From an uncultured Chitinophagales bacterium (lineage in GTDB: Bacteria > Bacteroidota > Bacteroidia > Chitinophagales > UBA2359): a stretch of 32,150 nt of DNA. Made by a program: the position numbers and the translations under genes. The stretch spans positions 1 to 32,150 of the forward strand of contig CALBCY010000218.1 in NCBI GenBank assembly GCA_937927195.1, in the 5' to 3' direction. Every line of letters begins with the position of its first letter. Positions within the stretch are counted from its first letter, which is position 1. Below, one piece after another: positions 23,511-32,137 of the stretch. The notes under the pieces are model-generated. The model was not told the origin of the DNA and ran no database searches. It saw only the letters and a program-made list of their open reading frames with translations.

Positions 23511-25250
23511 ATGTATAAAACTCATAAGTATCTGACGGTATTCTTATTGGTTTTTGGATCTTGTTTGCTTTTTTCTTTGGAACTAGGAGGGCAAATTTTA
23601 TCAAAAGAACAAAGGAATTTTAAAGAAGACCTTTTACAAAAGGTTCAGAATCAATCAAAAGGACTACTCGGCGCGATAGCTAGCAATGACCAAAAATATA
23701 TCGAAGATTATTTTAGTCAAGATGGTCGAATTGATAAAATTGGTAAGGAGACATTCCTTTTATCAATAGTTTTAAATGCTACACAATGCATTGATGGACT
23801 TATCACGAGTGGTCTGTCAATAGATGACTATTCGAAGGATAATAATTTACTGGTGCATGCAGTAGAGAACAATTCTGTAGAAGCACTCGAACATTTGGTA
23901 GAGTTGGGAATAAACAAATACCCCCAACTGGAAAATGGTTATACACTAATGCATTATGCAACAAGTATTGGTCGAAGCGAAATAATCAACAAATTGGTCG
24001 ATATTGGTTTAGAAATTGATCAAACAGAAGAATCTAATGGAAGTACTTGTCTTCACTTAGCAGTAAAAAATGGCTTCAATGACTGTCTTTGGGTACTCCT
24101 GAATCGACAGGCCAATACAAAAATCCCTGATAACAATGGGAATCTACCAATTCATATAGTAATAAATAAAGCCGATATAAGTGCCCTTAAAAACTTATTG
24201 AGTTTCGGAGCTGATTTATCCATAGGCAACGAAAACAAACAATTGCCTCTGCATATTGCCATCGAAGAACAAAACGAAGAGTTGCTAAACTTTCTCTTAA
24301 CTTTTACATCGAAACTTGAAAATGAGGATTCAGATGTTGATGTTTGGAAACTGGCTAAAAAAACCAAGAACAAAAAGATTGAAAAGATAATCAAATCAAG
24401 AATTTCTGCTGAAAAAAAGTTTTATGCTTTTGCCAATTTTGTTTCTCCTACTTGCTCTGATAACTGCAACGGCTACATTGCAATTAATGCCGTTGGAGGC
24501 AAAGCTCCTTATTCCTATCAATGGGACCATGATCCACAACTAAGTGACAATGATGCTGACAATTTGTGCCCCAATAGATATTTGGTAACAGTTGAAGATT
24601 CAAAAAAGAAGAAATTCCTAGTCGAAATCGATCTGTCTCTAACCAACGAGATTAGCTTGAGCTTTGACAAAATAGACATTGGCAATTGGAATGGCAAAGA
24701 ACTAGTTGTTAGTAAACTGGTTGGTGGCATACCCCCATTTGAATTTTATTGGGAGGACGAAGCAGGCTCAAGGAACAAATCTCTTTCTAAAGGGAATTAT
24801 GAACTCAGAGTAGAAGACAATGCTTCTTGTTCCAAGACAGCATCAATCAACATAGAAGGCGGTAAATTTGTTGAACCGGTTTTAGAAACAGAAGAAAAAA
24901 TAGATCAAGAAACAAAGATTGAAACAGCAATGTTGGAAGAACAAAAAGAAACCATTGAACCCAGTGTAAAGAACGATGCTCAACCTGCTACAGAAACCAA
25001 AACAATAGTTCTAGACAACTCTGAAATCAACTTCGATCTACCCGACAATCAAGTATTGTCACTATTCGAAGACGACCAAGTAAACGTTGTTGTGCAATCG
25101 AGTCGGGGAACTGAACTAGGCCGCTATACTATTGGAGAGTACTTAAGCAGATTAAGACTGTTGAATAAATACATTCCAACCGTTATCGATACCAGAAAGA
25201 ATGATTCAGGTAAAATTGTATTGGTAAAAGTTTTCGAAAAAGTCAAGTAG
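23511..25250 (+). CDS. Exported ankyrin-repeat / SprB-repeat fusion protein
   Basis: The ATG at 23511 (579 residues) starts a clean signal peptide (1-28, ending ELGGQ); a TTG at 23484 is an unlikely start. Residues about 50-265 are ankyrin repeats (NGYTLMHYATSIG, NGSTCLHLAVKNG, NGNLPIHIVINK, NKQLPLHIAIEE). Two SprB-like units follow (about 305-375 with VGGKAPYSYQW and 380-450 with VGGIPPFEFYW, each closing YxVxVED). An acidic linker leads to a C-terminal domain (510-579: SLFEDDQVNVVVQSS, YLSRLRLLNKY) that resembles the next gene's product. No membrane anchor or T9SS tail is visible. Ankyrin and SprB modules both mediate protein contacts, so it may be a periplasmic or surface scaffold. First gene of the plus-strand operon. 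Confidence 0.88.
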   Translation: MYKTHKYLTVFLLVFGSCLLFSLELGGQILSKEQRNFKEDLLQKVQNQSKGLLGAIASNDQKYIEDYFSQDGRIDKIGKETFLLSIVLNATQCIDGLITSGLSIDDYSKDNNLLVHAVENNSVEALEHLVELGINKYPQLENGYTLMHYATSIGRSEIINKLVDIGLEIDQTEESNGSTCLHLAVKNGFNDCLWVLLNRQANTKIPDNNGNLPIHIVINKADISALKNLLSFGADLSIGNENKQLPLHIAIEEQNEELLNFLLTFTSKLENEDSDVDVWKLAKKTKNKKIEKIIKSRISAEKKFYAFANFVSPTCSDNCNGYIAINAVGGKAPYSYQWDHDPQLSDNDADNLCPNRYLVTVEDSKKKKFLVEIDLSLTNEISLSFDKIDIGNWNGKELVVSKLVGGIPPFEFYWEDEAGSRNKSLSKGNYELRVEDNASCSKTASINIEGGKFVEPVLETEEKIDQETKIETAMLEEQKETIEPSVKNDAQPATETKTIVLDNSEINFDLPDNQVLSLFEDDQVNVVVQSSRGTELGRYTIGEYLSRLRLLNKYIPTVIDTRKNDSGKIVLVKVFEKVK

Positions 25251-25254
25251 TAAT

Positions 25255-25827
25255 ATGCAGAAATTATTAATAGGAATATTGTTGATCATCTCTTTTAACC
25301 AACTAGTTGGACAAGAAGTATTGGAACAAGAGACAGTAGGCGAATTTGAATTATTGGCTTTGGAAAAGGCCAAAGATTTAGGTGCGTATATTGAAATCAT
25401 TTCAGATAAAAAATCTAGATCAGAGGATGTCCAAAACTCCATAGACCTTGCTGTCGGATTGTTTTACGATGAAGATAGGCAAGTTCAGGTATCCTCCGTA
25501 AATCAAACCAATGTGCAATCTTATCCAATTCGATCTTATTTAACCAGACTGAGTTTGTTAAAATATGATCGGGTCGAAATAGAATGGTTTGATGTCGTTC
25601 AAGTCAGCGACATTAAGTTAGGGCCAGATGGCAAATATTATGGAGTTATTACTGTTCGACAAAAGTTTAAAGGCATCACTGGGGACAAAGTTGCCTATGA
25701 GGACATTACTGAAAAGAATATTGAAATCATTCTTGACAATATTGTCAAGAATGTTGGTGGCGCAGTCGTTAAAGCTTGGGACGTTTTATTAAGCGACATA
25801 AAAGTTGTCGAAACTAGAAAAATATGA
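25255..25827 (+). CDS. Small exported protein sharing the ankyrin protein's C-terminal domain
   Basis: 190 residues with a signal peptide (1-20, ending QLVGQ), 4 bp after the ankyrin gene. After a short helical part, residues about 65-130 (GLFYDEDRQVQVSS, YPIRSYLTRLSLLKYDRV) match the C-terminal end of the ankyrin protein in order and spacing. The 429-residue protein two genes on shows the same pattern. The alternation of helix and strands recalls an NTF2-like fold, but this is only an impression. No catalytic residues or anchors recognised. The stop overlaps the next start (ATGA). Confidence 0.75.
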   Translation: MQKLLIGILLIISFNQLVGQEVLEQETVGEFELLALEKAKDLGAYIEIISDKKSRSEDVQNSIDLAVGLFYDEDRQVQVSSVNQTNVQSYPIRSYLTRLSLLKYDRVEIEWFDVVQVSDIKLGPDGKYYGVITVRQKFKGITGDKVAYEDITEKNIEIILDNIVKNVGGAVVKAWDVLLSDIKVVETRKI

Positions 25828-26654
25828 GAAGTATAGTCCTGATAGTCCTGCTAAAATTATTCCTTGCCATATTTGTTTCTACTATTTACTTTGACTCTGT
25901 TAATGCTCAACAGGTTGAAATGATAGGTGATGAAGCAACTAGAGAAATGTTGTTCTCAAAGGTCAAACAAATAGACGAATTTATTCATCGGTTCAATTTC
26001 AATCAAAACAAATTTAATCCTGAAACGATAAATGTTTATTCAAGAGCAGAACAAATTCCACTCTTGTTTGACAAACAATACAAAAGCAAAAATGAGCAGG
26101 ATATTAGAGATTTCACGCAAGCAGCACTGTATAGTTCTGAATTGAGTTTTTACAATTCAAAATGGTTTGCCAAAGTGAAATGTGACGCTAACTACCAAGG
26201 CAAAAAAGTAACAATGGATCTGGTCCTAAAGGTCGAACTAAACCCCAACGGAGGCTCAAGTTGGACAATTGCAGGAGTACATGCTCCTGTTCTTTTTGTA
26301 GAGGCAGAATGCAACGATCCAGCGAAAATGATTCCGCCCAGTAACAATGAAGTAGGCTTTGCTGGGCTTAGCAGAGTCTTTAATGACAAGGATAATTTAT
26401 CTGCTTATTATCCTCAAGAATTTGAAGTCGATTATTTAAGTGTGCTTTTGTACGCTGTTAAAACTGGACAAATAAATTTCATACAAGCAAGATCAATTCA
26501 ATACTATTTTTATGATGTAAATAATTGGATTTTCATGGTGGATTATTTTAACAGAGAGCAAAAAAATTCAGGATGGCTAATTTCAGAGGCAATCCCTATT
26601 GAAGATAAGCACAAAGAAGATTATTTAAACAAGCAGCTGAACCTAAGAAGATGA
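25824..26654 (+). CDS. Exported protein of unknown function
   Basis: 276 residues with a signal peptide (1-28, ending SVNAQQ). The middle (LLFDKQYKSKNEQDIRDFTQ, then ALYSSELSFYNSKWFAKVKC and GKKVTMDLVLKVEL) has an order of hydrophobic strands like the small domain in the neighbouring proteins, so it may be a more diverged relative. Two cysteines (KCDANY, EAECND) could pair. No anchor or sorting tail. It is joined to both neighbours by 4 bp ATGA overlaps, so it is translated together with them. Confidence 0.75.
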   Translation: MRSIVLIVLLKLFLAIFVSTIYFDSVNAQQVEMIGDEATREMLFSKVKQIDEFIHRFNFNQNKFNPETINVYSRAEQIPLLFDKQYKSKNEQDIRDFTQAALYSSELSFYNSKWFAKVKCDANYQGKKVTMDLVLKVELNPNGGSSWTIAGVHAPVLFVEAECNDPAKMIPPSNNEVGFAGLSRVFNDKDNLSAYYPQEFEVDYLSVLLYAVKTGQINFIQARSIQYYFYDVNNWIFMVDYFNREQKNSGWLISEAIPIEDKHKEDYLNKQLNLRR

Positions 26655-27940
26655 ATATAAAATATAAATTACTATTTATCCTAGGCTTGTATTCAATGGG
26701 ATTAAACGCTCAAAATAGCATATCTCAAGCCGAGTTGGATTATGTAAAAGACAGATGCCAATCTCTGCTTGGAACTTATGAATACATGACCAATTTCATT
26801 GGAGATTTAAAAACTCCTTCTGAAGAACGGAATTTAATGATCAAAGAATCCTACTCTTATGTCTTCCTCGACGACCAAGTAATGGTTGAAGATGATTTAA
26901 TCCAAAACAGAACAAAAAAAAGAAATCTAAAGATCAAGGACTATCTGAATAATGTCTATTTGTATTACAAAGATACTGGTGTGAAATTTCAGTTCAGCAA
27001 CATCAACATCAGTGAAGTTTTCCGAAAAGAATACATGTTCGCCCTTATCTATTTTGACATTGAAATTACTGGCGAATCTATCATAGAAAATAAAATGATT
27101 AACAATGTACATTCCAGAGTTGCAGAAGTTAAACTGGTCAAGGTCGATGGGTATTGGGAACCATTGATTGCCAACTTAAGATTCCCAGCACCTGAAGATC
27201 TTCAGCAGAATTACAGTAGAGTCCAAATTTCAACAGAAAAAACTGAACCCATTCAAAGCAAAGAAACAAGAATCGAAAGCTTGGAAGAAAAATTTGATCA
27301 ACTGCTCGAGATCCTCGCAGAGGAAAAATCTAATGAAAAGAGCAATGCGCCTAGCACTGGACAAGAAATCGCAAAGAATCCGCCTAGTCAGTCAAGTTCT
27401 AACAAAACAGCCGAAAAAACAAATACTGATTCAAAGCAAGAAAAGAAAGCTGACAACTCTCCAAGAAATGCACCAATAGAAACATCGGAAAACATTGACA
27501 AACAAGGAACAAAAGAAAGCCCAAAAAGTGTTGTCATAAAAGAAGAAAGCAAAGCCAAAAATCCAATGGTAAAAATGCCTAAGCAAAAGAAAAAACTAGG
27601 CATTCCCATTACATTATTAGTATTGGGAGGTGGAAGTATTGGAAGTAGTTTCATTTTCAACTCCAAGTCTGATGAACTATATAAAGTATATGAAAACAAT
27701 CTCGATCCCGACAACTTAGTCTTTAATAATCTAAGTAGAGAATCACATTATCAGGATGCAAACAAATGGCATCACATTTCATACATAACAAAATACGGTG
27801 GAGCTACAATTGCAGGAATAGGAGCAGCTTTGTTGATTGTAAAACTAATCAAAAAAGACAGCAACAGTTCTGGCCTTCAAAAAGCCAATGTATACTACGA
27901 TCCATTTATCAATTCTTTTGGCGCAAAAATAAATTTTTAA
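26651..27940 (+). CDS. Exported protein with C-terminal membrane segments
   Basis: 429 residues. Signal peptide 1-20 (GLNAQ). The N-terminal domain (to about 185) repeats the pattern seen in the 190-residue protein: a helical lead, SYVFLDDQVMVEDD, then IKDYLNNVYLYYKD. A predicted coiled coil (RIESLEEKFDQLLEIL) and a long Lys/Ser/Asn-rich disordered linker follow. Two hydrophobic segments (near ITLLVLGGGSIGSSFIF and YGGATIAGIGAALLIVKLI) flank a helical hairpin, and the chain ends FGAKINF, an aromatic end common in outer membrane strands. It could tether the N-terminal domain to a membrane. Its TAATG end overlaps the next start by one base. Confidence 0.75.
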   Translation: MNIKYKLLFILGLYSMGLNAQNSISQAELDYVKDRCQSLLGTYEYMTNFIGDLKTPSEERNLMIKESYSYVFLDDQVMVEDDLIQNRTKKRNLKIKDYLNNVYLYYKDTGVKFQFSNINISEVFRKEYMFALIYFDIEITGESIIENKMINNVHSRVAEVKLVKVDGYWEPLIANLRFPAPEDLQQNYSRVQISTEKTEPIQSKETRIESLEEKFDQLLEILAEEKSNEKSNAPSTGQEIAKNPPSQSSSNKTAEKTNTDSKQEKKADNSPRNAPIETSENIDKQGTKESPKSVVIKEESKAKNPMVKMPKQKKKLGIPITLLVLGGGSIGSSFIFNSKSDELYKVYENNLDPDNLVFNNLSRESHYQDANKWHHISYITKYGGATIAGIGAALLIVKLIKKDSNSSGLQKANVYYDPFINSFGAKINF

Positions 27941-29418
27941 TGAAACAGAATTTACTTTCACCCTTATTGTTTTGCCTGATTGGTTTATTCGTATTTACGA
28001 GTTGTGAACCTTGGAATTTGGAAAGAAAAGACCAAATGGAGGAACTCTGCCAATTGCTAAATTGCAACAATGGGACTTGTAACACACAAACTGGAATGTG
28101 TGAATGTTTGGATGGTTGGTCTGGAGACCTTTGTGACATCATGGAAACTGATTCAACCAATAACAATTTAGATTGTGGTTCTAATGGAACACAAATCGGT
28201 GATCTTTGCGAATGTGATGATGGATATACAGGTGCTCGTTGCGATTCTGTTACTACATTTATTAAAGCATTCGGAGATGTAAATATTGATGAATTGGGAT
28301 ACTCAATGGTAGAAACCCAAGATGGAGGCGTAGCCATTCTAGGAGAACGAGATGGCAATGCTCATTTTTTAAAAATAAATAAATCTGGAGAAATAGTTTT
28401 CAGTAAACCATTTTTGAGCAATATCGGTTTTGGATTTCTCTCCTCCATTGACCGAAACGCCGGCAATGGCCCAGGTTTTGTGGACCCATTTGGTCGCATG
28501 AAAATAATGGAATTATCTGATGGTTCTCTTGTAGCGATGGGCTATTCAACCATTAATGATGAGGGCGATGTTGTAATCATATTTGCAGATATGGAAGGAG
28601 ATTTCAATAATTCTGATACTAGAACAATTACGATTTCAGGGAAGCAAATTCCCCTTGATATGATCCAATTGATAAATGGCAACTTTCTAATTGTTGGTTC
28701 TTCTACGGAAACCGGTTCTGACAACCAATTCTCATTGATGTTGGATAATAATGGAAATTACATCAATCACAAAAGTTATCAAAATGCAGGTAGATTGTGG
28801 TCTGTTGACAATTTTGATGAAACTAGATTGGCCATTTCAGGAGAATATAGCCCATTTGGAAGTCCACAAGGATTTTTTGGCCTGATAGAAAAATCAAGCC
28901 TCGATCTCGCCTTTTACAATACAACCGCATACCCAGAAAACATTTCCCAAAGACCATTCTCTATGGCAAAAGGAGATAATTCGAATTTTTATCTTTTTGG
29001 ATATTCCTTTACCCCAGGCTCAGATTTGCAATATCAGATTGACAAATACAACATTGATTCTGGCTTCGATGCTAACGGAGAAACATTTGGAGACCCTTTG
29101 GATCAAATTGGCTCAGCACTGATCAATGATTCTAATGGAAAAATGATTGGGGCTGGCTTTAGCGGTGTTTTACAAGATTATTCAATAGAACTAATTTTAA
29201 ATGTGGTCAATTCTCCCACCATCAAAAGATTCGGGTTCAATAAACCTGCCTACAACAATAGCTGGGATCTCATCGAATGTGAAGATGGAGGATACTATAT
29301 CCTTGGAACAACTGCAAGCATAAACCCAGGTGGAAGCGACAACACATTTCAAGACACCAATTTTCTTTTGATAAAAGTTGATGAAAATGGTGAATGCTAC
29401 GGATCTAATTGCTTTTGA
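27940..29418 (+). CDS. Lipoprotein with two EGF-like motifs and a propeller-like repeat region
   Basis: The ATG at 27940 (492 residues) sits in a TAATG overlap and begins a lipoprotein signal peptide with lipobox FTSC (Cys22); the frame is open upstream, but that part is non-coding-like. Residues 37-66 form an EGF-like module (CxxxxCxxxxC, then MCECLDGWSGDLC), and 79-102 a second, shorter one (LCECDDGYTGARC). The rest (about 107-485) is a series of units such as YSMVETQDGGVAILGERDGN and LWSVDNFDETRLAISGEYSP, typical of beta-propeller-like repeats in Bacteroidota surface proteins. The chain ends with a Cys pair (ECYGSNC). Likely a surface or periplasmic lipoprotein used for binding; last gene of the plus-strand operon. 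Confidence 0.85.
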   Translation: MKQNLLSPLLFCLIGLFVFTSCEPWNLERKDQMEELCQLLNCNNGTCNTQTGMCECLDGWSGDLCDIMETDSTNNNLDCGSNGTQIGDLCECDDGYTGARCDSVTTFIKAFGDVNIDELGYSMVETQDGGVAILGERDGNAHFLKINKSGEIVFSKPFLSNIGFGFLSSIDRNAGNGPGFVDPFGRMKIMELSDGSLVAMGYSTINDEGDVVIIFADMEGDFNNSDTRTITISGKQIPLDMIQLINGNFLIVGSSTETGSDNQFSLMLDNNGNYINHKSYQNAGRLWSVDNFDETRLAISGEYSPFGSPQGFFGLIEKSSLDLAFYNTTAYPENISQRPFSMAKGDNSNFYLFGYSFTPGSDLQYQIDKYNIDSGFDANGETFGDPLDQIGSALINDSNGKMIGAGFSGVLQDYSIELILNVVNSPTIKRFGFNKPAYNNSWDLIECEDGGYYILGTTASINPGGSDNTFQDTNFLLIKVDENGECYGSNCF

Positions 29419-29838
29419 CACTAAATGATTCTTTTTAACAGTTTTTTATCCGATTGTTTATACAAGCAATTTGGTTTCTTTTATATATTTGAATAATTCA
29501 ACGATAAGTTGGACCATAATCAAATCAGGATTGATACTTCCAGTTCATTTGTCTAGCCTTAATTAGACAATGGCAAGGATTCACTGAACGTTTGATCGTT
29601 TTTAAGATTCCTTTTAATATGCGGAGCCAAGCATTGGAAGTTTAAATATTTTTTTTTAACACTGTTCAAGTTTTACCCAAAATGTTTTCCTTTTTAAAGG
29701 GAGAGGTATTGTTATGCTTTTTGTGAAAGTTTTAAAAGGCTTTCGCTTTAGAGTTTTTAACGATATGCTTTGCCTAAGGAGAACATATTGTGTCTGCATT
29801 TATTTGTAGGATAAACCTGACGGCCCAAAAACATCACT
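29419..29838. other. 420 bp intergenic region without a supported gene
   Basis: AT-rich spacer between the EGF lipoprotein and the laminin-B-like lipoprotein. It holds one clear dyad (29549-29570) and several T runs, but no open frame with coding character. A minus-strand frame across its end (29757-29945) is an antisense shadow of the lipoprotein signal peptide. Promoters for 29839 should lie here, but none is clear. Confidence 0.6.
29549..29570. promoter_or_regulatory. 7 bp inverted repeat in the intergenic region
   Basis: TTGTCTA (29549-29555) and TAGACAA (29564-29570) are perfectly inverted around an 8-base spacer, 131 bp after the lipoprotein stop. No T run follows. It could be an operator-like dyad or a weak hairpin. 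Confidence 0.3.
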
Positions 29839-30465
29839 ATGAGAACTAAAAGTATTATTTTTAGTATGGCCTTGCTATGCCTCTTTTTCTCGCTCAATTC
29901 TTGCGAGAAAGAAAAAGAAAACAATCTCCCTCCACCAATTCCCAATCAAGTCTCAAGCGACTTTGCAAGCAGTATTGATAGTTGGACCATTGGTGGTGAA
30001 ATCAGTGGAATGGAAATATTAGCTAGCCATCAAGATCAAGGAGGAAACCCAGGTGCCTGTATAAAAGGTGATGACAATTTTTCAGGTTCCGCTTGGACTT
30101 TTAGCGCACCAATCAAATATTTAGGCAACAAGCTCGAATATTATGGAGGTGTTTTCTCTTTTGATTTTTATGTGAACAAAAAAGACAACAACCAAACCCA
30201 AGTCTATGTGGTCTTTGAAGGAAACGATGAAAGATTGGTTTATGTCATTGAAAGTCCTCCTGCCCTTGAATGGACAAATTACTTGGTCTATTTGAGTCAG
30301 AATCCTAATTGGAAAATCGAATCCAAAGATGGTTTACCTGCCACGCGTGATCAAATAGAATTGGTCCTTCAAAACATTGAATCCATTAATATTCAAGGGG
30401 AATATCGCACCGGAAAAGATGAAGGCTTCCTAGACAATGTCTTAATGGTAAAAGAACCAAATTAA
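29839..30465 (+). CDS. Lipoprotein with laminin-B (domain IV)-like fold
   Basis: 208 residues with a lipoprotein signal peptide: lipobox LNSC, Cys22, followed by a charged, proline-rich spacer (EKEKENNLPPPIP). The mature domain starts SSIDSWTIGGE and has KYLGNKLEYYGGVFSFDFYV, matching the laminin B domain pattern (YLGN followed by YGGxLSF) known from laminin and perlecan and found in some bacterial surface proteins. It ends with GYFL-like closing residues (EGFLDNVLMVK). It is probably anchored in the outer membrane and binds carbohydrate or another surface polymer; the ligand is not known. It stands alone after a 420 bp gap and converges on the dipeptidase gene. Confidence 0.82.
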   Translation: MRTKSIIFSMALLCLFFSLNSCEKEKENNLPPPIPNQVSSDFASSIDSWTIGGEISGMEILASHQDQGGNPGACIKGDDNFSGSAWTFSAPIKYLGNKLEYYGGVFSFDFYVNKKDNNQTQVYVVFEGNDERLVYVIESPPALEWTNYLVYLSQNPNWKIESKDGLPATRDQIELVLQNIESINIQGEYRTGKDEGFLDNVLMVKEPN

Positions 30466-30472
30466 TCATGCA

Positions 30473-30532
30473 GATTACTGTAGACGAATGGGAAGGCATT
30501 TCTTTCGGTCTTTCCTTTCGTCTGCAATAATC
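30473..30532. terminator. Strong hairpin between convergent genes, likely bidirectional terminator
   Basis: Arms 30473-30494 and 30511-30532 pair over 22 positions: 18 Watson-Crick pairs, two G-U pairs and two mismatches, with a 16-base loop. The hairpin fills the 71 bp between the lipoprotein stop (30465) and the dipeptidase stop (30537), the expected place for a terminator serving both strands. T-rich runs lie on both sides but are not perfect. Confidence 0.6.
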
Positions 30533-30536
30533 GATT

Positions 30537-31988
30537 TTAAACAAAATACCTTTTGCAAAAATCCATGGCGTTTTTCTGAAATATTTTATTCAAAAGCTCA
30601 ACAGGCTCATAACCGAACCACATTTTTTTCTCATAATTATGCTCCTCCAAATAATTTTTCAAATCGTCGTACAAGGCAGGAATTTTTTCACTGCTGTCAT
30701 AAGGATGTACATGCGAGATCGCTCCATCATAATCCGTTCCAAGAGCAATGATGTCCCAAGCAGTTTTTTCTCCAACTGCATTTATAACTTGAAAAATATT
30801 ATCCCAAATTAATTTCAAATAGGCGTCTTTTATTTTTTGTTCATCTTTTATTTTAGCCAAAGAAGCAAAGAACTTCCCTCCTCCTAATTTAGTTTTGTCA
30901 ATCATGATTCCCATTATTCCCTTCGATTCATGAATAATATTAATTTCCTCATCCGACACATTAATACTCCAGTTAAAAAAGTAACCACCTTTCTTTTTGG
31001 CAATTGAATCGGCTTGTCTAACAGAACCAAACATCGATTTGTAGCCATTCACGCCTGTATGACTACTAATGATTGGAATCATGTCATTCTTGTTCAAATA
31101 ATTGTAACTGCTGATCCAGTTGTAAAGCTCTTTTCTTGATTGCAAACTCATGTGCTTGGTATCGACATGAATTCTTTTTCCATTGCGATTGCTAAGCATT
31201 TCCTTTAAGGCTTTTATCCCCAAGCCTTGAAGCCCAACATTTAATCCTTTTTTCTGATTAAGGAGCCCTTCCGAAACTTCAATTTTAAAAAAGCTCTTCG
31301 CATGTCCAGTCAATTGATTGTAAAAATGATGCGCAAGATTAACCATAAACGGAGGATGCTCCCACTCTTTAACCAACTCAATATTCTTCTTCAATTCAGC
31401 CTTCAATTCTGTTTTATTCAACTTGGCCGACAACATTTTTTTATTGAAAAACACATGGGCACCTTCAACTGTAATTATTGAAGCGATTGTCTTTTTTTGC
31501 TTTAAAATAGATTTTAAATGATCATAGTCTTTCGCTATTTCATGCCTCCACTCTCCATTAGGTGATTTGCCTTGATTTAACTTTAAATAGTCATACTCCT
31601 CTTCCAAGTCCTTGAGGTAATCATTGGATTTTTGAAACTTGGCTATCTTATCTGGACCCATTCCAGTAAGCAAAGCAAACATTTCATGCTGAACCTTCTT
31701 TCTCGTCAAGGCATTGGGAATGTTTCTCAAATTAATGAAGCCTTTTTCTATTGGATAAAGAGCATTAAAAACAACCCGAACTTTTCCTTTTGACAATTTA
31801 TCAAAATTGGTCTGAGAATATTTCGCTACTTCCATCGAATTTCTGGAAAGATATCTGGTTGTACTAAATGAAGGATCGACATGATCAAAGTCTTCCCATA
31901 TATTATACAGTGGTTTGGGATATCCCGAATTGGCAGATTTGAAAGTTGGGTGACAATGTATGTCCACAAAAAAACTAGCTTTCTTCAT
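30537..31988 (-). CDS. Membrane dipeptidase-like metallohydrolase (peptidase family M19)
   Basis: 483 residues, amidohydrolase-type TIM barrel. Motifs in order: DIHCH (9-13), VEGAH with Glu175, NLAHH (His220/His221), DTKHMS (His279), SSHTG (His310) and ALGTDYDG (Asp419/Asp421). These follow the M19 renal dipeptidase order (HxD, EG, H, H, DFDG). These zinc enzymes cleave dipeptides, including D-amino-acid ones. Unusually, the first motif is HxH, where canonical M19 enzymes have HxD. There is an insertion of about 60 residues (about 85-145) before the EG motif. No signal peptide, so it is probably cytosolic despite the family name. It has its own upstream region (31989 onward) and no operon partner in view. 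Confidence 0.85.
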   Translation of the reverse strand: MKKASFFVDIHCHPTFKSANSGYPKPLYNIWEDFDHVDPSFSTTRYLSRNSMEVAKYSQTNFDKLSKGKVRVVFNALYPIEKGFINLRNIPNALTRKKVQHEMFALLTGMGPDKIAKFQKSNDYLKDLEEEYDYLKLNQGKSPNGEWRHEIAKDYDHLKSILKQKKTIASIITVEGAHVFFNKKMLSAKLNKTELKAELKKNIELVKEWEHPPFMVNLAHHFYNQLTGHAKSFFKIEVSEGLLNQKKGLNVGLQGLGIKALKEMLSNRNGKRIHVDTKHMSLQSRKELYNWISSYNYLNKNDMIPIISSHTGVNGYKSMFGSVRQADSIAKKKGGYFFNWSINVSDEEINIIHESKGIMGIMIDKTKLGGGKFFASLAKIKDEQKIKDAYLKLIWDNIFQVINAVGEKTAWDIIALGTDYDGAISHVHPYDSSEKIPALYDDLKNYLEEHNYEKKMWFGYEPVELLNKIFQKNAMDFCKRYFV

Positions 31989-32048
31989 TTATAATTTTTC
32001 TTGAAATTGATTAATACGATTTAAACCATAAAATGTCGCACATAAATG

Positions 32049-32137
32049 ATTAAAATTAATCAAATGCCTTCGTTGAAAAGCCTCGCTTTAGCTATGGCTA
32101 GAACTACGTTTTTCGCCTCGGCCTTGATCAATTTTAT
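32049..32137. repeat. Imperfect long palindromic element, possible REP-like repeat
   Basis: Outer arms TAAAATTAATCAA (32051-32063) and TTGATCAATTTTA (32124-32136) pair with one mismatch. An inner near-palindrome TAGCTATGGCTA (32089-32100) shares the same centre to within a base. The middle is markedly more G-C-rich than the flanks (GCCTCGCTTTAG, TTTCGCCTCGGCC). Such a structure between genes suggests a dispersed palindromic repeat; only one copy is in the window. Confidence 0.45.

Noticed and set aside
27909..28358. Minus-strand frame of 149 residues
   Set aside because: Antisense to the EGF lipoprotein start; its cysteine-poor, Ser/Pro-rich translation is a mirror of the EGF codons.
30488..30751. 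Plus-strand frame of 87 residues
   Set aside because: Begins inside the convergent hairpin and runs antisense to the dipeptidase, whose metal motifs are clear.
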